In this document: piece by piece, positions 33,412 to 45,199 of the stretch | Position numbering within the stretch: position 1 is the first letter of the stretch | Layout of the letters: every line of letters begins with the position of its first letter | Origin: Hevea brasiliensis | Taxonomy: Eukaryota; Streptophyta; Magnoliopsida; Malpighiales; Euphorbiaceae | Direction: 5' to 3' | Length of the DNA stretch: 64,000 nt | Assembly: GCF_030052815.1 (NCBI RefSeq) | Contig: NC_079496.1 | Coordinates: 44,789,593 to 44,853,592 of the forward strand | Translations under genes and position numbers: made by a program | The notes under the pieces: model-generated | The model's input: only the letters and a program-made list of their open reading frames with translations | Told to the model about the DNA's origin: nothing | Database searches by the model: none

Positions 33412-36400
33412 TGTAACACCCCTATGTTCGGTAGTGCGTTCTACTGTTTCAATGACCAGTGTTGTCCGGACAGCTAGAATGCCTAGAACTACACTTCGAT
33501 ATGAGTGAGGAGACATAAAATAATGAAATACAAGAAAAACAAAGGAAAAATAATAGCAAGGAAGTGTAACCAAGTTAAGCGAGCCGAGAACCCTAGCGAT
33601 AAAATATCATTAGAAATATCAAAGAAAAATTAATTAATTAGTACAAAGAAAAGTGAGAAATCGAAAAACGGACAAAACTCGGTGTTATCGAAAAATCGGG
33701 AATACAACCCAAACAGGGGTATTGTGGTCATTTGACACCCCGAGTTGTCTTTTGACCTAAATGTCCATTAAAAATAAATAATATTACACTTGGAAAATAT
33801 AATGAAAAATTAATTTAGTGGTACCTAATGTAAATAGCAAAAATGGAGAGTAAATGGTGTAATTATCAATTAAAACATATAATATAGTTTAATTAAGTGA
33901 GTGGAGCACTATGGGAATTTAATAAACACTAAGTGGCAGATTACTCCACTAAAACTTCATCTTCCTCATTCATTCAAACACCATGGCCGAAATGAAGAGC
34001 TCCCAAAGTCCTCCCATGGCCGCTCAAATGCATGGCTCTTTACACCCATTTTCAAGCTACATTTTCTTTACTTATCTTCATTAAAGTTTATCCCCACGTC
34101 ACAAGGAAAAGTTTGATAGCAATTTTAAGAAGTTTTAGTAAAGATTTAGCAAGTCCTAACAATAGGTAAGTTTGTGTTTTTGATTGTTGCTTTGTTAAAG
34201 TTTGTAAAGATGTTATGGGTGTTTGATTTATGGAGAAATTTTTGAGGTTTGATGTTGAATGGGGATGTGTACTTTTGGCAGCCATGGAAACACTTTGAAG
34301 GCAGTTTATTTTTGCTTGTAAATGGTGAATTAAATGATTGATTAAATGTATACTGTGTAGGAAATTGTTTGGGTGATGTATACTTAGTATATGTAAATGT
34401 GAATTGAAATTTGAAGCTTGGAAATTAATGGAATGTAAAGGTACCATTGCGGCAGGTTGTTAACTCTTGAAGAATGCTGGAATTCATGCTTGGTTTATGG
34501 TATATTAATGTTGAATTGTGTTGGATGTTAGGGCAGTCTGAGTGTATATATGATGGTGTGAAGTTGGACATGAAAAAAGTGTTATGGTTAGGTGATTGAA
34601 TTGTTGTAAATTGAGTTGAAAAATTCTGCACTTTATGGTGTATGTTGAATGTAATTATAAGCTGCCAAAATGACCTATAATGTGTTGTGAGTTATGTTTA
34701 GGTCATGATACAACCAGAATTGACTTGAATATTGAGTTTGGTAAGTGTTAGGAGTGATCCTTGATGTGTATGAAAGAAATGCAATAAGGCAGTTTGTGTT
34801 TTAAGCCTATAACTTTAAGTGTGTGGCTCCAATTGGTATGAGACCAATTGGAGGTGAAACGAGGCACAAAATGTGCCAACTTTCATGAAGGAAGCTTGCC
34901 AAAATTCTGCTTGTAAGGTAACTTGAAAAGTGACCAAATCCGGATTAAGTGCAAATAAGGCCTGAAAATTGACCATTTGGGCAGTAGTTAGGGTTTAGGC
35001 CATAACTCACTGAAAACAGGTCCAATTGACCTGAAATTTTGACCATGAATAGTTAAGACCCATATCTACAAGTATTATGAAGACACCAAAGCCCAAAAAT
35101 GACCATAAGCAAGTCAAACAGCTTGCACAAGTTCGGGTCCAAAAACTGGTTGAACCAAAATTGACCTAAAATGACCTAAAGTGACCAATTTTGATGCAAT
35201 TTGACCAGCAATAGTAAAATGACCATAACTTGGTCTACATAACTCAGAATGACCTGAAATTTTGCCCCGCGTTCCATAAGACATAGATCTACAAGTTTGT
35301 AGTTTTGACCGAAACTCGAAAACCGAGGAAACTAGGTCGTCCAGCTAGGTCAAACTAGTATCCCAAAATCCAGCAAATTGCAAGAACATGCAGTATACAC
35401 GGAAATGAACTTGGTAGCATGTACCAACCCTAAAAGACTATCGAATGTGACATGTTAGTAACATTAAAATCTAAATTACCGAGAATGCATCAAGGGTCGA
35501 TATATTAGGTTGATTAAGCAAATAAAATCATTCAGTGAATTACTTATCAAACATTATCGTTAGAGACAGTTTAATTAAGTACTGAAACACTTCAAATTGT
35601 GTTTCTTAGTTAGCAAAGACTCAGGAAAAGGGAAGGAAACACTGAGTCAAGACCAGGAGACAGTTATCAGAGGTTTGTGCACAACAGCTATTTCTTTTGA
35701 ATTTTTCAATTGAAATGAATTATGACTATTTGTACATTATTGTTTTAAATTGTGGAAATGTGTTTGAATGGATACTTACTGATTGAAAAGTATTGTAAAT
35801 GGTTTGAAACTGTGAAAAATTGTTTGAATGATATTGATGGATACTTATTGATTGAAAAGCATTGGAAATGATTTGAAACCACAGCTATCATGTATATTGA
35901 TTGTATTCCTCGCTAGCTTGTCTAGTGGGACGAATTGAATTCCCTCTCTGGTTGAAGTGTTGAGGTGTGTGCCTGTTGAGGACGAATCGAATGAGTACTC
36001 ATATTTTTGCTAGCTAGCTATGTTATTCCTCATTAGTCATCGACTTTTGGGACGAATTGAATACCTCATTAGCCATCGGCTTTTGGGACGAATTGAACTT
36101 TGGAACATGATTAAGCTGTGTGTGATTTATTGATATGTATTGTGAGATTGTGAAATTTATTTAAACTCTTATTGACATTCACTATCTTTTGAAGTTAACT
36201 ATGTTTTGATCTCTGAGATTTATTGTGATATTGTGTTAAATTCCTTATGACATTAATTGTCTTGAATTTAACTATGATTTTACGTATCCATCATTTATAT
36301 GATTTATGAATTGTGATTTAAAGTTGTATTTGGTTAATGTTGTGCACCACTGAGACATTGTCTCAGTGATAGCTTTTCATTGCTGTCGCAGGTAGATAGA

Positions 36401-36972
36401 CAGACAGGGCAGCAGATTAGGCTGCTAGTACATCCAGCGAGAGATTATCGGGTATAATGAGTATACCACATTTTGCATTTTGTACTGTAATGTATGACCA
36501 CTGTATGTACATATTGTTATTGGTTTGAGCAGTTGTAAATTAAAATTGTACATTAAAGTTGTAAAATAAATTATGAGTTATTTTGACTTGTAAAAATTGT
36601 GTTATATTTCTTGTATCTCAGTCTTTGAAAAATTATTGTGGATTTGTGTTGGATTATGTTGGAGTTTGAGATTGAGGAAAATATTGAAGTGCTCTTTACA
36701 GGTTTTTGAAGAACTGTTTTATCCAAAAAAATAGAGGGCATTCTGCCAAAATTTTTACATAAATTACTAATAGTCTAAATGTGTTAGCTAATTCACTTCA
36801 GTTCAAAAAGGTTTTTAACACCTGTAAATAGTGCTCACCACTGTAAAAGAAGTAAGAAAAGTTTTGAAAATCCCTTGTAGTGTATTTAATGGGTTATCAG
36901 TAGGCGAAGTTGGTAATTCATTAGGTATACTACGGGATCATGTTACACCTTACAGAGGGGTAGGGTGTGACA
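33412..36972 (+). mobile_element. Solo gypsy LTR with target duplication TTGTA
   Basis: A 3561-bp plus-strand LTR, TGTAACACCCC to GGGTGTGACA, flanked by TTGTA at 33407-33411 and 36973-36977 inside the J LTR. It has no internal region. A twin stem-loop at 36348-36394 (CACTGAGAC/GTCTCAGTG, then GATAGC/GCTGTC) is present. Small open frames within it have no protein similarity I can see. Confidence 0.92.
36348..36394 (+). promoter_or_regulatory. Twin stem-loop of the LTR
   Basis: CACTGAGAC (36348-36356) pairs perfectly with GTCTCAGTG (36360-36368) around three bases, then GATAGC pairs with GCTGTC with one G-U pair. Confidence 0.65.
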
Positions 36973-37399
36973 TTGTAAATGGAAAGTTTTATTCTTTTGG
37001 TATTGAATGAAGAAAAGTCTCTACTTGAATGTTGATTTGAGGAATTATTGATTCGATAAGTAATTGTGAAATATATAAGTTGTATAGATTTTTAACAGGT
37101 TTTCAAATTTTTGGTTAATTGAATTTTTAAGCTGTCACCACGCCAATTTTTCACAAAATTTTCTTTTTTAAAAAAAAAATTTCCTTTAAGTTCTAAAATG
37201 CTTATTTTATTTTTCATTTATTTTCATAGTATTTTTCATGACCTTTTATCAATAAGTTTAATTGAAACTAAATTTGAATTGATTAAAATCCCTTGTAGTA
37301 TGTTTAATGGATTATCGGTAGACGGAGTTTGGTAATTCATTAGGCATATTATAGGATCATGTCATATCTTATGGAAGGATAAGGTGTAACATGTTTTGG

Positions 37400-37411
37400 T
37401 GGTATTAGAGC
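37400..37411 (+). other. Primer-binding site of element J
   Basis: TGGTATTAGAGC, initiator tRNA-Met type with one change, nine bases after the LTR end GGTGTAACA at 37391. Confidence 0.8.
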
Positions 37412-37577
37412 AAGTTTTAATAAAGGTTTTGAAATGCAATTTGAAATATTTCTTGATAAGTATAACTGCTCAAATGTTGTTGATTGATACATATAGTACA
37501 TTTACATCTTGAAAATGGACTTTTGGGTGGAATTTCTTGTGTTGGTTGTTCAGAAAGTAGAAATCTTGTGAATTAAA

Positions 37578-37761
37578 ATGGAAGAGGGGGATAACTCCGT
37601 TGAACAATTTGTGGCAGCTGAAGTTAGAGGAGAGGCCCAGCCCTTTAGGGTGCTGAAGGGCCAGCCTCTTAGATGGCTAGCAATGTGCAAATACAAGCCT
37701 AACCCCCACAGAGACAGTATGAAAAGCTGATGAAATATGGGGCTACAGAGTTCAAGGGTAC
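37578..37761 (+). pseudogene. Gag N-terminus of element J, cut by insertion K
   Basis: It starts with Met-Glu-Glu-Gly-Asp at 37578 and, after a frame change, reads Leu-Met-Lys-Tyr-Gly-Ala-Thr-Glu-Phe-Lys-Gly up to 37761. The same gene resumes at 49952 with Val-Asp-Pro-Leu-Glu, so insertion of K lies between Gly-Thr and Val-Asp codons. The segment is shorter than in K, so some of the amino-terminal Gag has been deleted. Confidence 0.82.
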
Positions 37762-38322
37762 TGTAACACCCCCGTTGCATAGCCTGGTAGATTTCACTGT
37801 TCCGGTGACCGGTGTCGGTCCGGACAATTATTGAGATTAGAGCCACATTTAAGACAACTTGAGAACCCATAAATACAAATAATTAGTAATGTTTAATTAG
37901 TTAACTATAAATAAGAAAAACAGAACATAAGAGGTTAAACGAGCCGAGAGTCACAGCGATGAGTGACCTCCTGAACGCATCGCAAGTCGTTTTAAACTCA
38001 AATTTCGAACCGTAAAAAGTGACGCTGCGGTCCTTAGGACCCTTATGAACACAGTGGAAAAGAGAAAATCACGAAAAAGAACTGTTAAGCCAGTCAAATA
38101 ATTAGGTCAGGGAGCCGGAAGAAATATGGAATTATTTGCAAACCGGGATGAACCGGCGAGGGGCAATTTGGTCAATTGACCCCGAGAGCTGACTCCTGAC
38201 CTAACTGTCAAATAAAATCGGAGAAAAGAAAATTTCGGAATCAAGAATTAAATTAAAGAACTAATAGAAAAATAGAAAAAAAAAAAAAAAAGAGAAAAGG
38301 AAAGAGTTTGGAAAAGTCAAAA

Positions 38323-38350
38323 GTTATGACATCATGCATGATGTCATAAC
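38323..38350. promoter_or_regulatory. 28-bp perfect palindrome with TGACATCA half-sites
   Basis: GTTATGACATCATG followed by its exact reverse complement, about 560 bp into U3. The TGACATCA half-sites resemble plant bZIP (TGA-type) targets; this role is inferred. The same palindrome is in the 3' LTR at 46818-46845, and shorter forms at 7418 and 62461. Confidence 0.6.
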
Positions 38351-40743
38351 TAAATTAATAAATTGAATTAATTAATTGGATTTAGGGGTCTTCCATAAGT
38401 AAAAAAACGTGTAAAGTGAAAACAAAGGAAAAAAATTAGAATTTTCTTCTTCTTCACCTCTCCCTTTGCCACCCCATTTTCCCCAAAATCCTCCATGAGT
38501 GGTCTTCCATGTAAGCTTACTTTTAAGCTTAGTTTTCTTCACTTAATTCAAATAACTCCATTAAAAACCTCCCTAGAGCTTATTGTTACAACTTGAGAAG
38601 AGGATTACAAGAAGAAAGGAGAGTTAAAGATAGGGTTTTGAAGCTTTAACAAAAGGTTAGTATGTTAAATTGTTACTTTTCCATTCAAATGCATGTTTAG
38701 GTAATTAAGTGAGCTAATAACTTGATTTAAATGAAACAAATATGGGAGAGGGACCAAACTGAAATTTGGGCAGCTTGATAGGAGTATGAATTACATGAAA
38801 TTGATGCATTAGAAGGAGTTTAAAAGCTTTGATTAGTTGAATGGTTAAGGTTAAGTGCACTAGTTATGGTTAAATGCAAGAGTTAGTAAGATTAGGGTTT
38901 GTAGGCTAGGTTTGTGAACCAAAATTTGGAGAAATATATAAATGGCATGTTGGACCTATTGTGAAGTGAAATAATGGTCAATTGTGACCAAATAACTTGT
39001 GTGGGAATGATAGGAAACTAAGTTAAATTCGGAGGTCCAATGGTCATGCTGCTGGCAGCATGACCAAACCCACTTTGAAGGACCAAAACTCAAATTTTAC
39101 AAGCCTAATGGATATGCCACCAATTGGAGATGAAAATAGACATAAAAGAGCACAATTTTCATTAAGGAACCATTGCCAAAAACTGACCAAAACTTGGTGA
39201 AACAATTGACCAAAGTGAGTTGATAGCAGGCTGCCACTGCACTAACTGACCAAATGAACAGTAACTGTTCATTTGGTCATAACTCGAGCTAGGTAGGTCA
39301 AATTGACCTGAAATTTTACCAGCAATTAGATATGATATAGACCTAAAACTTTCATGAAGAACACCAACCCAAATTAGGCCATTAACTCATTCAAATCATT
39401 GAGCAAAGTTAAAATTTCTGTACTGAAATTCTGCAGATTTTTAGTTGAGCAGCAAAGTTTGGATAGCTATAACTCTCTCTAGAAAACTCGGATTTAGGCG
39501 ATTCTTGAACCGATGGAAACCTAAGACATAGTACAACATTTCATATGAAGAAAGTGAAACCAAATTATGAACTTAACTTGATCAAATAATTGACCAAAGT
39601 TGGACCAAAAACCTGCCAGCACCTAAATTGCAGTATGAACAGTGCACGTGAACAGTAAACTTATTTTGGCCATAACTTGAGCTACAAAACTCCGATTGAG
39701 GTGATCCAAAACTGAGAATACACTTAAGACAATAAGGAACATTTTCTATGAAGGAAGTTTTGTCAAATTCCAACAGTAGATCGACCAATGGAATAGTGCA
39801 ACTTCGGAAAACCAAAACCGAAAATTGGCAATTTTGCCAAAATGACCTAAGCTTTAAACAAATGACCAAAACCAACAAGTTTGGTGACCAAAATGTGGTA
39901 TGTGGGTGAAGTTGGAGTTCCCATACCTATTAAGCCTTAGAAAGTCAATAATTTGACTTGAATAGTGCAGTGAATAGTAACCCGAAACACAAAATTTCGA
40001 GAACGTCAAATTTAACACGTTAGAGTTAGGTAAATGTGAAGCTAAGTTTATTTTGAATTTATTTTAAGTTCTAGTACTGAAACATTGTAAAAATTATGTG
40101 TTTCAGTTGAAAAGAATATCGGGAAGGAACCCGAGGAACCGAGTCGAGGCTAAAGGACGACTCGTTTGAGGTTTGTGCACAATATTACTATGCTTTAAAA
40201 AAAAAAAATTCATTGATTAAATGAATGAAATATGCATATTATTGTTGCTTTGAATTGTTGAAAGTATTGTGACCTTATTTATGATGTTTTGATTCAAATT
40301 GTGAAATTTATTGTGTATATTTGAAATGACAATATTTAGCAAATTGTTAAGATAAGTTTTAAAACCACAGTATCATGACCATATGTTTGAACACCTCACT
40401 AGCACGACTAGTGGGGGTAATTAGTTTCGAATTTTGATTCCTTCTCTGGAGAAGTGTTGAGGTGTGCCAGTAGAAGAGGATGTGAATGGATATCCATATA
40501 TTTGAGCTAGCTAGCCTTGTGACATGATTTCTCTTAGCCTCTGGCTATTGAGATTCTATTTGTTTCGAATGGCATGATTTAACTGTGGGTTTTGTGAAAT
40601 GTGTTTTGATACTTTGAAATGAACTTGGTTTACACGTAAAATCTTACAATGCATGATTGTATTTAATTTTCATGTTTAGCCAAATTTTTTTGAATGAATG
40701 TACTTTAAGTTTTGCATAAAGATTATTTTAGTATATTGTGCAC

Positions 40744-40786
40744 CACTGAGTCTTAGTACTCAGCGATAGCTTTTATTGCTGTCGTA
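40744..40786 (+). promoter_or_regulatory. Twin stem-loop of the K 5' LTR
   Basis: CACTGAGT (40744-40751) pairs with ACTCAGCG (40758-40765) with one mismatch, then GATAGC pairs with GCTGTC (40765-40781). The 3' LTR copy is at 49240-49282. Confidence 0.6.
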
Positions 40787-41456
40787 GATACAGAAATTAG
40801 AGGAGCAGCAGACTGAGCTGCTGAGGTGTGTGAAGTCATCAGCTTGAAGTCTTCGGGTATAATTTATACCCTAACTGTAAATATTTCTTTTGATGTATAT
40901 ATTGCACATAAATGTATGGACATGTACATGGGTCTTGAGCAGCTTGTACAAAGTTTGTATAAAAGTTGTAATAAATTTTAATTTGGACTTTTTGAATGTA
41001 AATTTTAGTATGATGAATATATAAATTGTTTATCTTGAATGGAATATGAATAAATGATATTGATGGACAGTATTTTGAGAATTTTTGAACTTGTGAATTT
41101 TGAGAAATTGGTTGAGATTGAGTATGAATTTGAAGCAGTGGTTAGATAATTATTGGAAGTGCTTTTATTTCAGGTATTTGAAGAACGGTTTTCTCAAAAT
41201 ACAGAGGAAACTCACAAAATTTTTATAAGATTTGCGGAAAACTAAAATGGCCAAAAATATTAATTAGTTTTAATTTCAACTAAATGTTTTAAATACTTAT
41301 TAGAAATGCTCACCACTTGTCAAAGATAAGAAAATTGTTTTAAAATCCCTTGTAGGGTACTTAATGAGTTATCGGTAGGTGAAGTTCGGTAGTTCATTAG
41401 GTATTCTACGGGATCATGTTATGCCTTACAGAGGGGTAATGTGTGACATGTTTTAG

Positions 41457-41468
41457 TGGTATCAGAGC
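41457..41468 (+). other. Primer-binding site of element K
   Basis: TGGTATCAGAGC, exact match to the complement of the plant initiator tRNA-Met 3' end, eight bases after the LTR end at 41448. Confidence 0.92.
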
Positions 41469-41633
41469 AAATTTTTGAATTATGTTTTAAATTGTGAATT
41501 TGTGTTTTTCTTTGTTAAGTACAACTGCTCAATGTCCATAATTGTTACATACAGTGCATTACATCATGAATATGAACTAACGGAGGGAAATCTCCTTGTG
41601 TTAATTGTTCAGGAGATACCCTAACTTGGTGAA

Positions 41634-42840
41634 ATGGAAGAAGGGATCGCTCGATTGAGCGATCTGTTGAAGGCACAAGGAAGCCCGGCTTTACGAATGT
41701 CGATGGGTCGCGGCACGCCCCACAAATGCCGCAAATTCTGCCACGATTCGCATGCAGATAGCGGCAATGTTTCAACAAATGGCTGGGGGTATGCCTGCTC
41801 AAGCTCCACCCCAACCACCTGTGGCACAACCACTGCCTCCAGCCAGACAATATGATAAATTATTGAAGTATGGGGCTGCAGAATTTAAAGTCTGATAGAC
41901 CCACTTGAGGCAGAGCAATGGCTTGAAAGAATGGACAGAGTATTTAAGAAGCTGCACTGCCAAGATGAATTGAAGCTTGAGTACTCTGTGTCGCTACTGC
42001 AAGGGGATGCGTATGACTGGTGGAAGACCATCCCCCACAGCTTGGCTGAACCACCAGTGCTAACCTGGGATGACTTCATTAGAGAGTTCAGACAGAAATA
42101 CATCCCAGACGCATATGTTGATCAGAAGTTGCAAGAATTTTTGAGTTTGAAACAAGGAAATCGATCAGTGGCAGAGTATGAGAGGGAGTTCTCCCGCCTG
42201 AGTCACTATGCGGAGAGTCTCCTTACTACCAGTAAAGCAAGATGCAAGAGATTTGAGACGGGTTTGAAGCCCAGCATAAGGATGCAAGTTGTGGGATTTA
42301 GACACAGTAACTTCTCAGAACTTATGTCTCAAGCACTTGAACTGGAGAGAGTTGAAGCAGAAGCAAACCCAGTGAAGGAAAAAGCTGAAAAATCAGAAAA
42401 AGACAAGGGGGAAAAATCAGTTGAACAGAGTTCCGGTGCTACCTCTGGAAAGAGAAAGAAGTTTAGTGGACCCAGCAGGGGTCGAGGTGGAAGATTTGGT
42501 AGGGGCCGATTCTCTGGACAGAGACCCCCTAGGTCAGTCGGATCAGCGAGGGTTCACATTACGCATACTGTGAGACTTGTGGCAAGATTCATGGGGAATG
42601 TTATTGGGCCACTGGAGCTGTTTTTAAGCGTGGAGGCAAGGGCCATATAGCTAGAGACTGTACTAGTGCTCCGAGATATGGTCCAGCTCCTACTCTGCCG
42701 AGGATCTATTGCAGTCCTGCTCCCAGAGGTTCACGATCGGTTGGCGGAGGAAGAGGCGGTAGAGAGCCTTTCAGCGATCGGGGCACAATTGGTCGATCGG
42801 GACAAGGAAGTGCTTCAACCAGAATCTACGCAATGAAACA
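41634..42840 (+). pseudogene. Gag of element K, frame-broken
   Basis: Gag would form the virus-like particle and bind the element RNA. Met-Glu-Glu-Gly starts at 41634. A frame break within about 41690-41760 and another near 41889 separate the amino end from the main frame (41931-42650). That frame contains the retrotransposon Gag core: Asp-Trp-Trp-Lys-Thr near residue 30, Phe-Arg-Gln-Lys-Tyr near 53, Ala-Glu-Tyr-Glu-Arg-Glu-Phe near 81. A Lys/Glu-rich and then Gly/Arg-rich basic tail follows. The zinc knuckle at about 42605-42663 is split by a further shift, and its second Cys is Arg (Cys-Phe-Lys-Arg-Gly-Gly-Lys-Gly-His). A TGA at 42841-42843 region ends the Gag-protease link. Confidence 0.85.
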
Positions 42841-42850
42841 ATGAGAAGAG

Positions 42851-43180
42851 GTGAGACTTGATGTTGTAGCTGGTACATTCTCTATCTCTGATCAAGATGT
42901 ATTTGTATTATTTGATCCGGGTTCAACCCATTCATATGTTAGTGCTAGCATAGTTAGTTCACTTGCTGTTCCATGTGTGCAAATGGGTTTTGAAGTGCTA
43001 GTAACTAGTCCGTTAGGACAAGAGGTCCGGTCAATGAATCTATAGAGACGTCCTTTGGTGATCCAAGGACATGTTTTCCTGTCAGACTTGATTGAAATGC
43101 CCTTTAGAGAGTATGATATCATCTTGGGCATGGATTGGTTAGCCAGGCATCATGCTATGATTGGTATGGTAGCAGATCAC
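42851..43180 (+). pseudogene. Protease of element K with internal UAG
   Basis: A retropepsin-like aspartic protease, which would cleave the Gag-Pol polyprotein. The active site reads Leu-Phe-Asp-Pro-Gly-Ser-Thr-His-Ser (about residues 20-28 from 42851). The frame stops at UAG 43043-43045; reading on in the same frame gives the rest of the domain, including Val-Ile-Gln-Gly-His and Ile-Ile-Leu-Gly-Met-Asp-Trp-Leu, up to about 43165, where it shifts. The same UAG is in element J at 51084-51086. Confidence 0.85.
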
Positions 43181-43371
43181 TTTTGGTCTCCCTTGTATGC
43201 GGTGATGTGGTAATACACGGAGAGGCATTTCGCCATCAAACATCATTTGGCTGCACTAGCCGAAGGATGATTAAAAAGGGGTGTGAAGCATACTTGGCAC
43301 ATGTGATAGACACCCAGGTGGGGAGTCAAGCACTAAGGGACATCGCTACGCTATGAGACATTCCGGATGTA

Positions 43372-45199
43372 TTACATGATGAATTGCCACGATAACCTCC
43401 AGCAAGAGAGGTGCAGTTTGAAATTGATGTTATGCACAGTGTGGACCCAATCTCCATAACGCCATATAGAATGGCACTGCGAGTGAAAGAGTTGAAAGTA
43501 CTGATTGCAAGAGTTGCTTGACAAGGGCTTTATCCGCCCTAGTGTGTCACCTTGGGAGCGCGATATTGTTTGTAAAGAAGAAGGATGGCACTCTCGGTTA
43601 TGCATTGATTATCGGCGATTGAATAAGGTGACAATAAAGAATAGATATCCATTACCCGCATTGATGACTTGTTTGATCGGTTGAGGTGCGGTATGTTCTC
43701 AAAATTGACACGAGATCGAGTTATTATCGGTGAAAGTACAAGAGCAAAGTATTTCTAAAACTGCCTTCAGAACCCGCTATGGCCATTATGAGTTCTTGGT
43801 CATGCCATTCGGGTTAACTAATGCTCCGGCTGCTTTTATGGATCTGATGAACACTATTTTCAGACCATACCTCGACCAGTTTGTTGTGGTATTCATAGAT
43901 GATATATTGGTCTATTCGAGGAATGCAGAAGAGCATGATAGACATCTGCGGATTGTACTGCAGACTTTGAGAGAGAAACAACTATATGCCAAATTGTCAA
44001 AGTGTGAATTTTGGCTGAAAGAAATATCTTTTTTGGGGCATGTAGTATCAGAAGAGGGCATTAAGGTAGATCCAAGTAAGATTGAAGCTGTCCTTAATTG
44101 GAGGCCACCCAGAAATGTCACAGAGATTCGTAGTTTTCTGGGTTTAGCTGGATACTACCGTAGATTTGTGAAGGGATTTTCCATGTTGGCATCTCCATTG
44201 ACCAAGCTGCTTAGAAAAGATGTAAAATTTCAGTGGACGGATAAATGCCAGCAGAGTTTTGATGAATTGAAGAGATGTTTGACTGAAGCTCCAGTCCTAA
44301 CTTTACCTACTCCGGGTAAAGAGTACACAGTTTATAGCGATGCTTCTCACAATGGGTTAGGTTGTGTGTTGATGCAAGATCGAAATGTTATTGCCTATGC
44401 ATCACGCCAGCTAAAACCGCATGAGAGGAATTATCCGACACATGATTTGGAGCTTGCAGCCATTGTGTTTGCTCTTAAGATCTGGAGACATTATTTGTAT
44501 GGGGAGAAGTGCTACATCTACACAGATCATAAGAGTTTAAAGTATTTGGGCACCCAGAAAGAGCTGAATTTGAGACAGAGGAGATGGTTAGAGTTGATAA
44601 AAGACTATGATTGTCTGATAGACTATCAGCCAGGGAAGGCTAATGTTGTGGCTGATGCCTTAAGTCGCAAGACTATGGCAAGTCTACGGGTTACTCCTTT
44701 GTCTTTGGTACATGAGTTAAGATCATTGCATGCCAGCTTAGAGATTAATGATGATGGGCAGGCAGCAGTTGCATGGCATGTACAGCCAGTATTGATTGAT
44801 CAGATTAGAATGGCTGCTCAGAATGATCAGAAGTATCAGAAGTTGATGGGAGAAGTCCGACAGGGCAAGAAACCAGAATTCTCAATCAGAGATGATGGTC
44901 TATTGCTACACCAGGGCAGAATATGTGTTCCTAATGATGTTAACTTGAGGCAGATCATTTTGAAGGAAGCACATGAGTCTCCTTTTGCCATGCACCCTGG
45001 TGGCACAAAAATGTATAGAGGGCTAAAGGAGCATTACTGGTGGATGGGTATGAAGAGAGATGTGGCAGAGTTTGTGTCCAAATGCCTAACTTGTCAGCAA
45101 GTAAAGGCAGAGCATCAAGTACCCACTGGGTTGTTACATCCACTACCCGATGCAGTGGAAATGGGAGAGAATAACGATGGATTTTGTGATGGGACTTGA
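43372..45199 (+). pseudogene. Reverse transcriptase, RNase H and integrase zinc finger of K
   Basis: Reverse transcriptase copies element RNA into DNA and RNase H degrades the template. The first third (43372-43729) is frame-shifted several times. From 43730 a 489-residue frame is open: catalytic Phe-Ile-Asp-Asp at residues 55-58, RNase H Asp204, Glu241, Asp266 and Asp309, and the integrase His-His-Cys-Cys finger at His415, His422, Cys452 and Cys455. The frame is lost after Thr489 near 45197, in the linker to the integrase core. Order and motifs match Tekay/Del chromoviruses. Compared with J (51590-51810), short losses occur at 43555, 43600, 43660 and 43690. Confidence 0.9.

Larger units (their letters stand above)
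26209..37391 (+). mobile_element. 5' LTR of old gypsy element J, split by two insertions
   Basis: Three pieces belong together: 26209-26323, 30713-33411 and 36973-37391. The last ends in GGTGTAACA next to a primer-binding site. Insertions H and the solo LTR at 33412, each with a target duplication, separate them. By comparison with the K LTR, about 590 bp of the U3 start is missing on the left. Total seen is about 3.2 kb, consistent with a 3.7-3.8 kb LTR. A twin stem-loop lies at 33151-33196 and a CCTCATTAG/CTAGTGAGG hairpin repeat at 32758-32835. Confidence 0.75.
37762..41448 (+). mobile_element. 5' LTR of element K (3687 bp)
   Basis: TGTAACACCCCC to GTGTGACA. It contains the TGACATCA palindrome (38323-38350), an A-run near 38278-38291, repeated modules such as ATAACTTGAGCTACAAAACTC, a twin stem-loop (40744-40786) and the conserved ATTTCAGGTATTTGAAGAAC block near 41166. 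Against the 3' LTR it lacks a few bases near 41210 and differs near 37972 and 38085. Confidence 0.93.

Noticed and set aside
34088..34631. Minus-strand open frames of 119 and 68 codons
   Set aside because: They lie inside a solo LTR, overlap each other, and are rich in His/Asn/Gln codons from AT-rich sequence; no family motif.
41457..41468. Possible tRNA gene near the TGGTATCAGAGC sites
   Set aside because: Only the 12-base complement of initiator tRNA-Met is present, next to an LTR end; there is no cloverleaf.
41621..42103. Minus-strand frames opposite element K gag and at 39582 and 48075
   Set aside because: They are shadows of gag or of the duplicated LTR on the other strand and have no recognisable domain.
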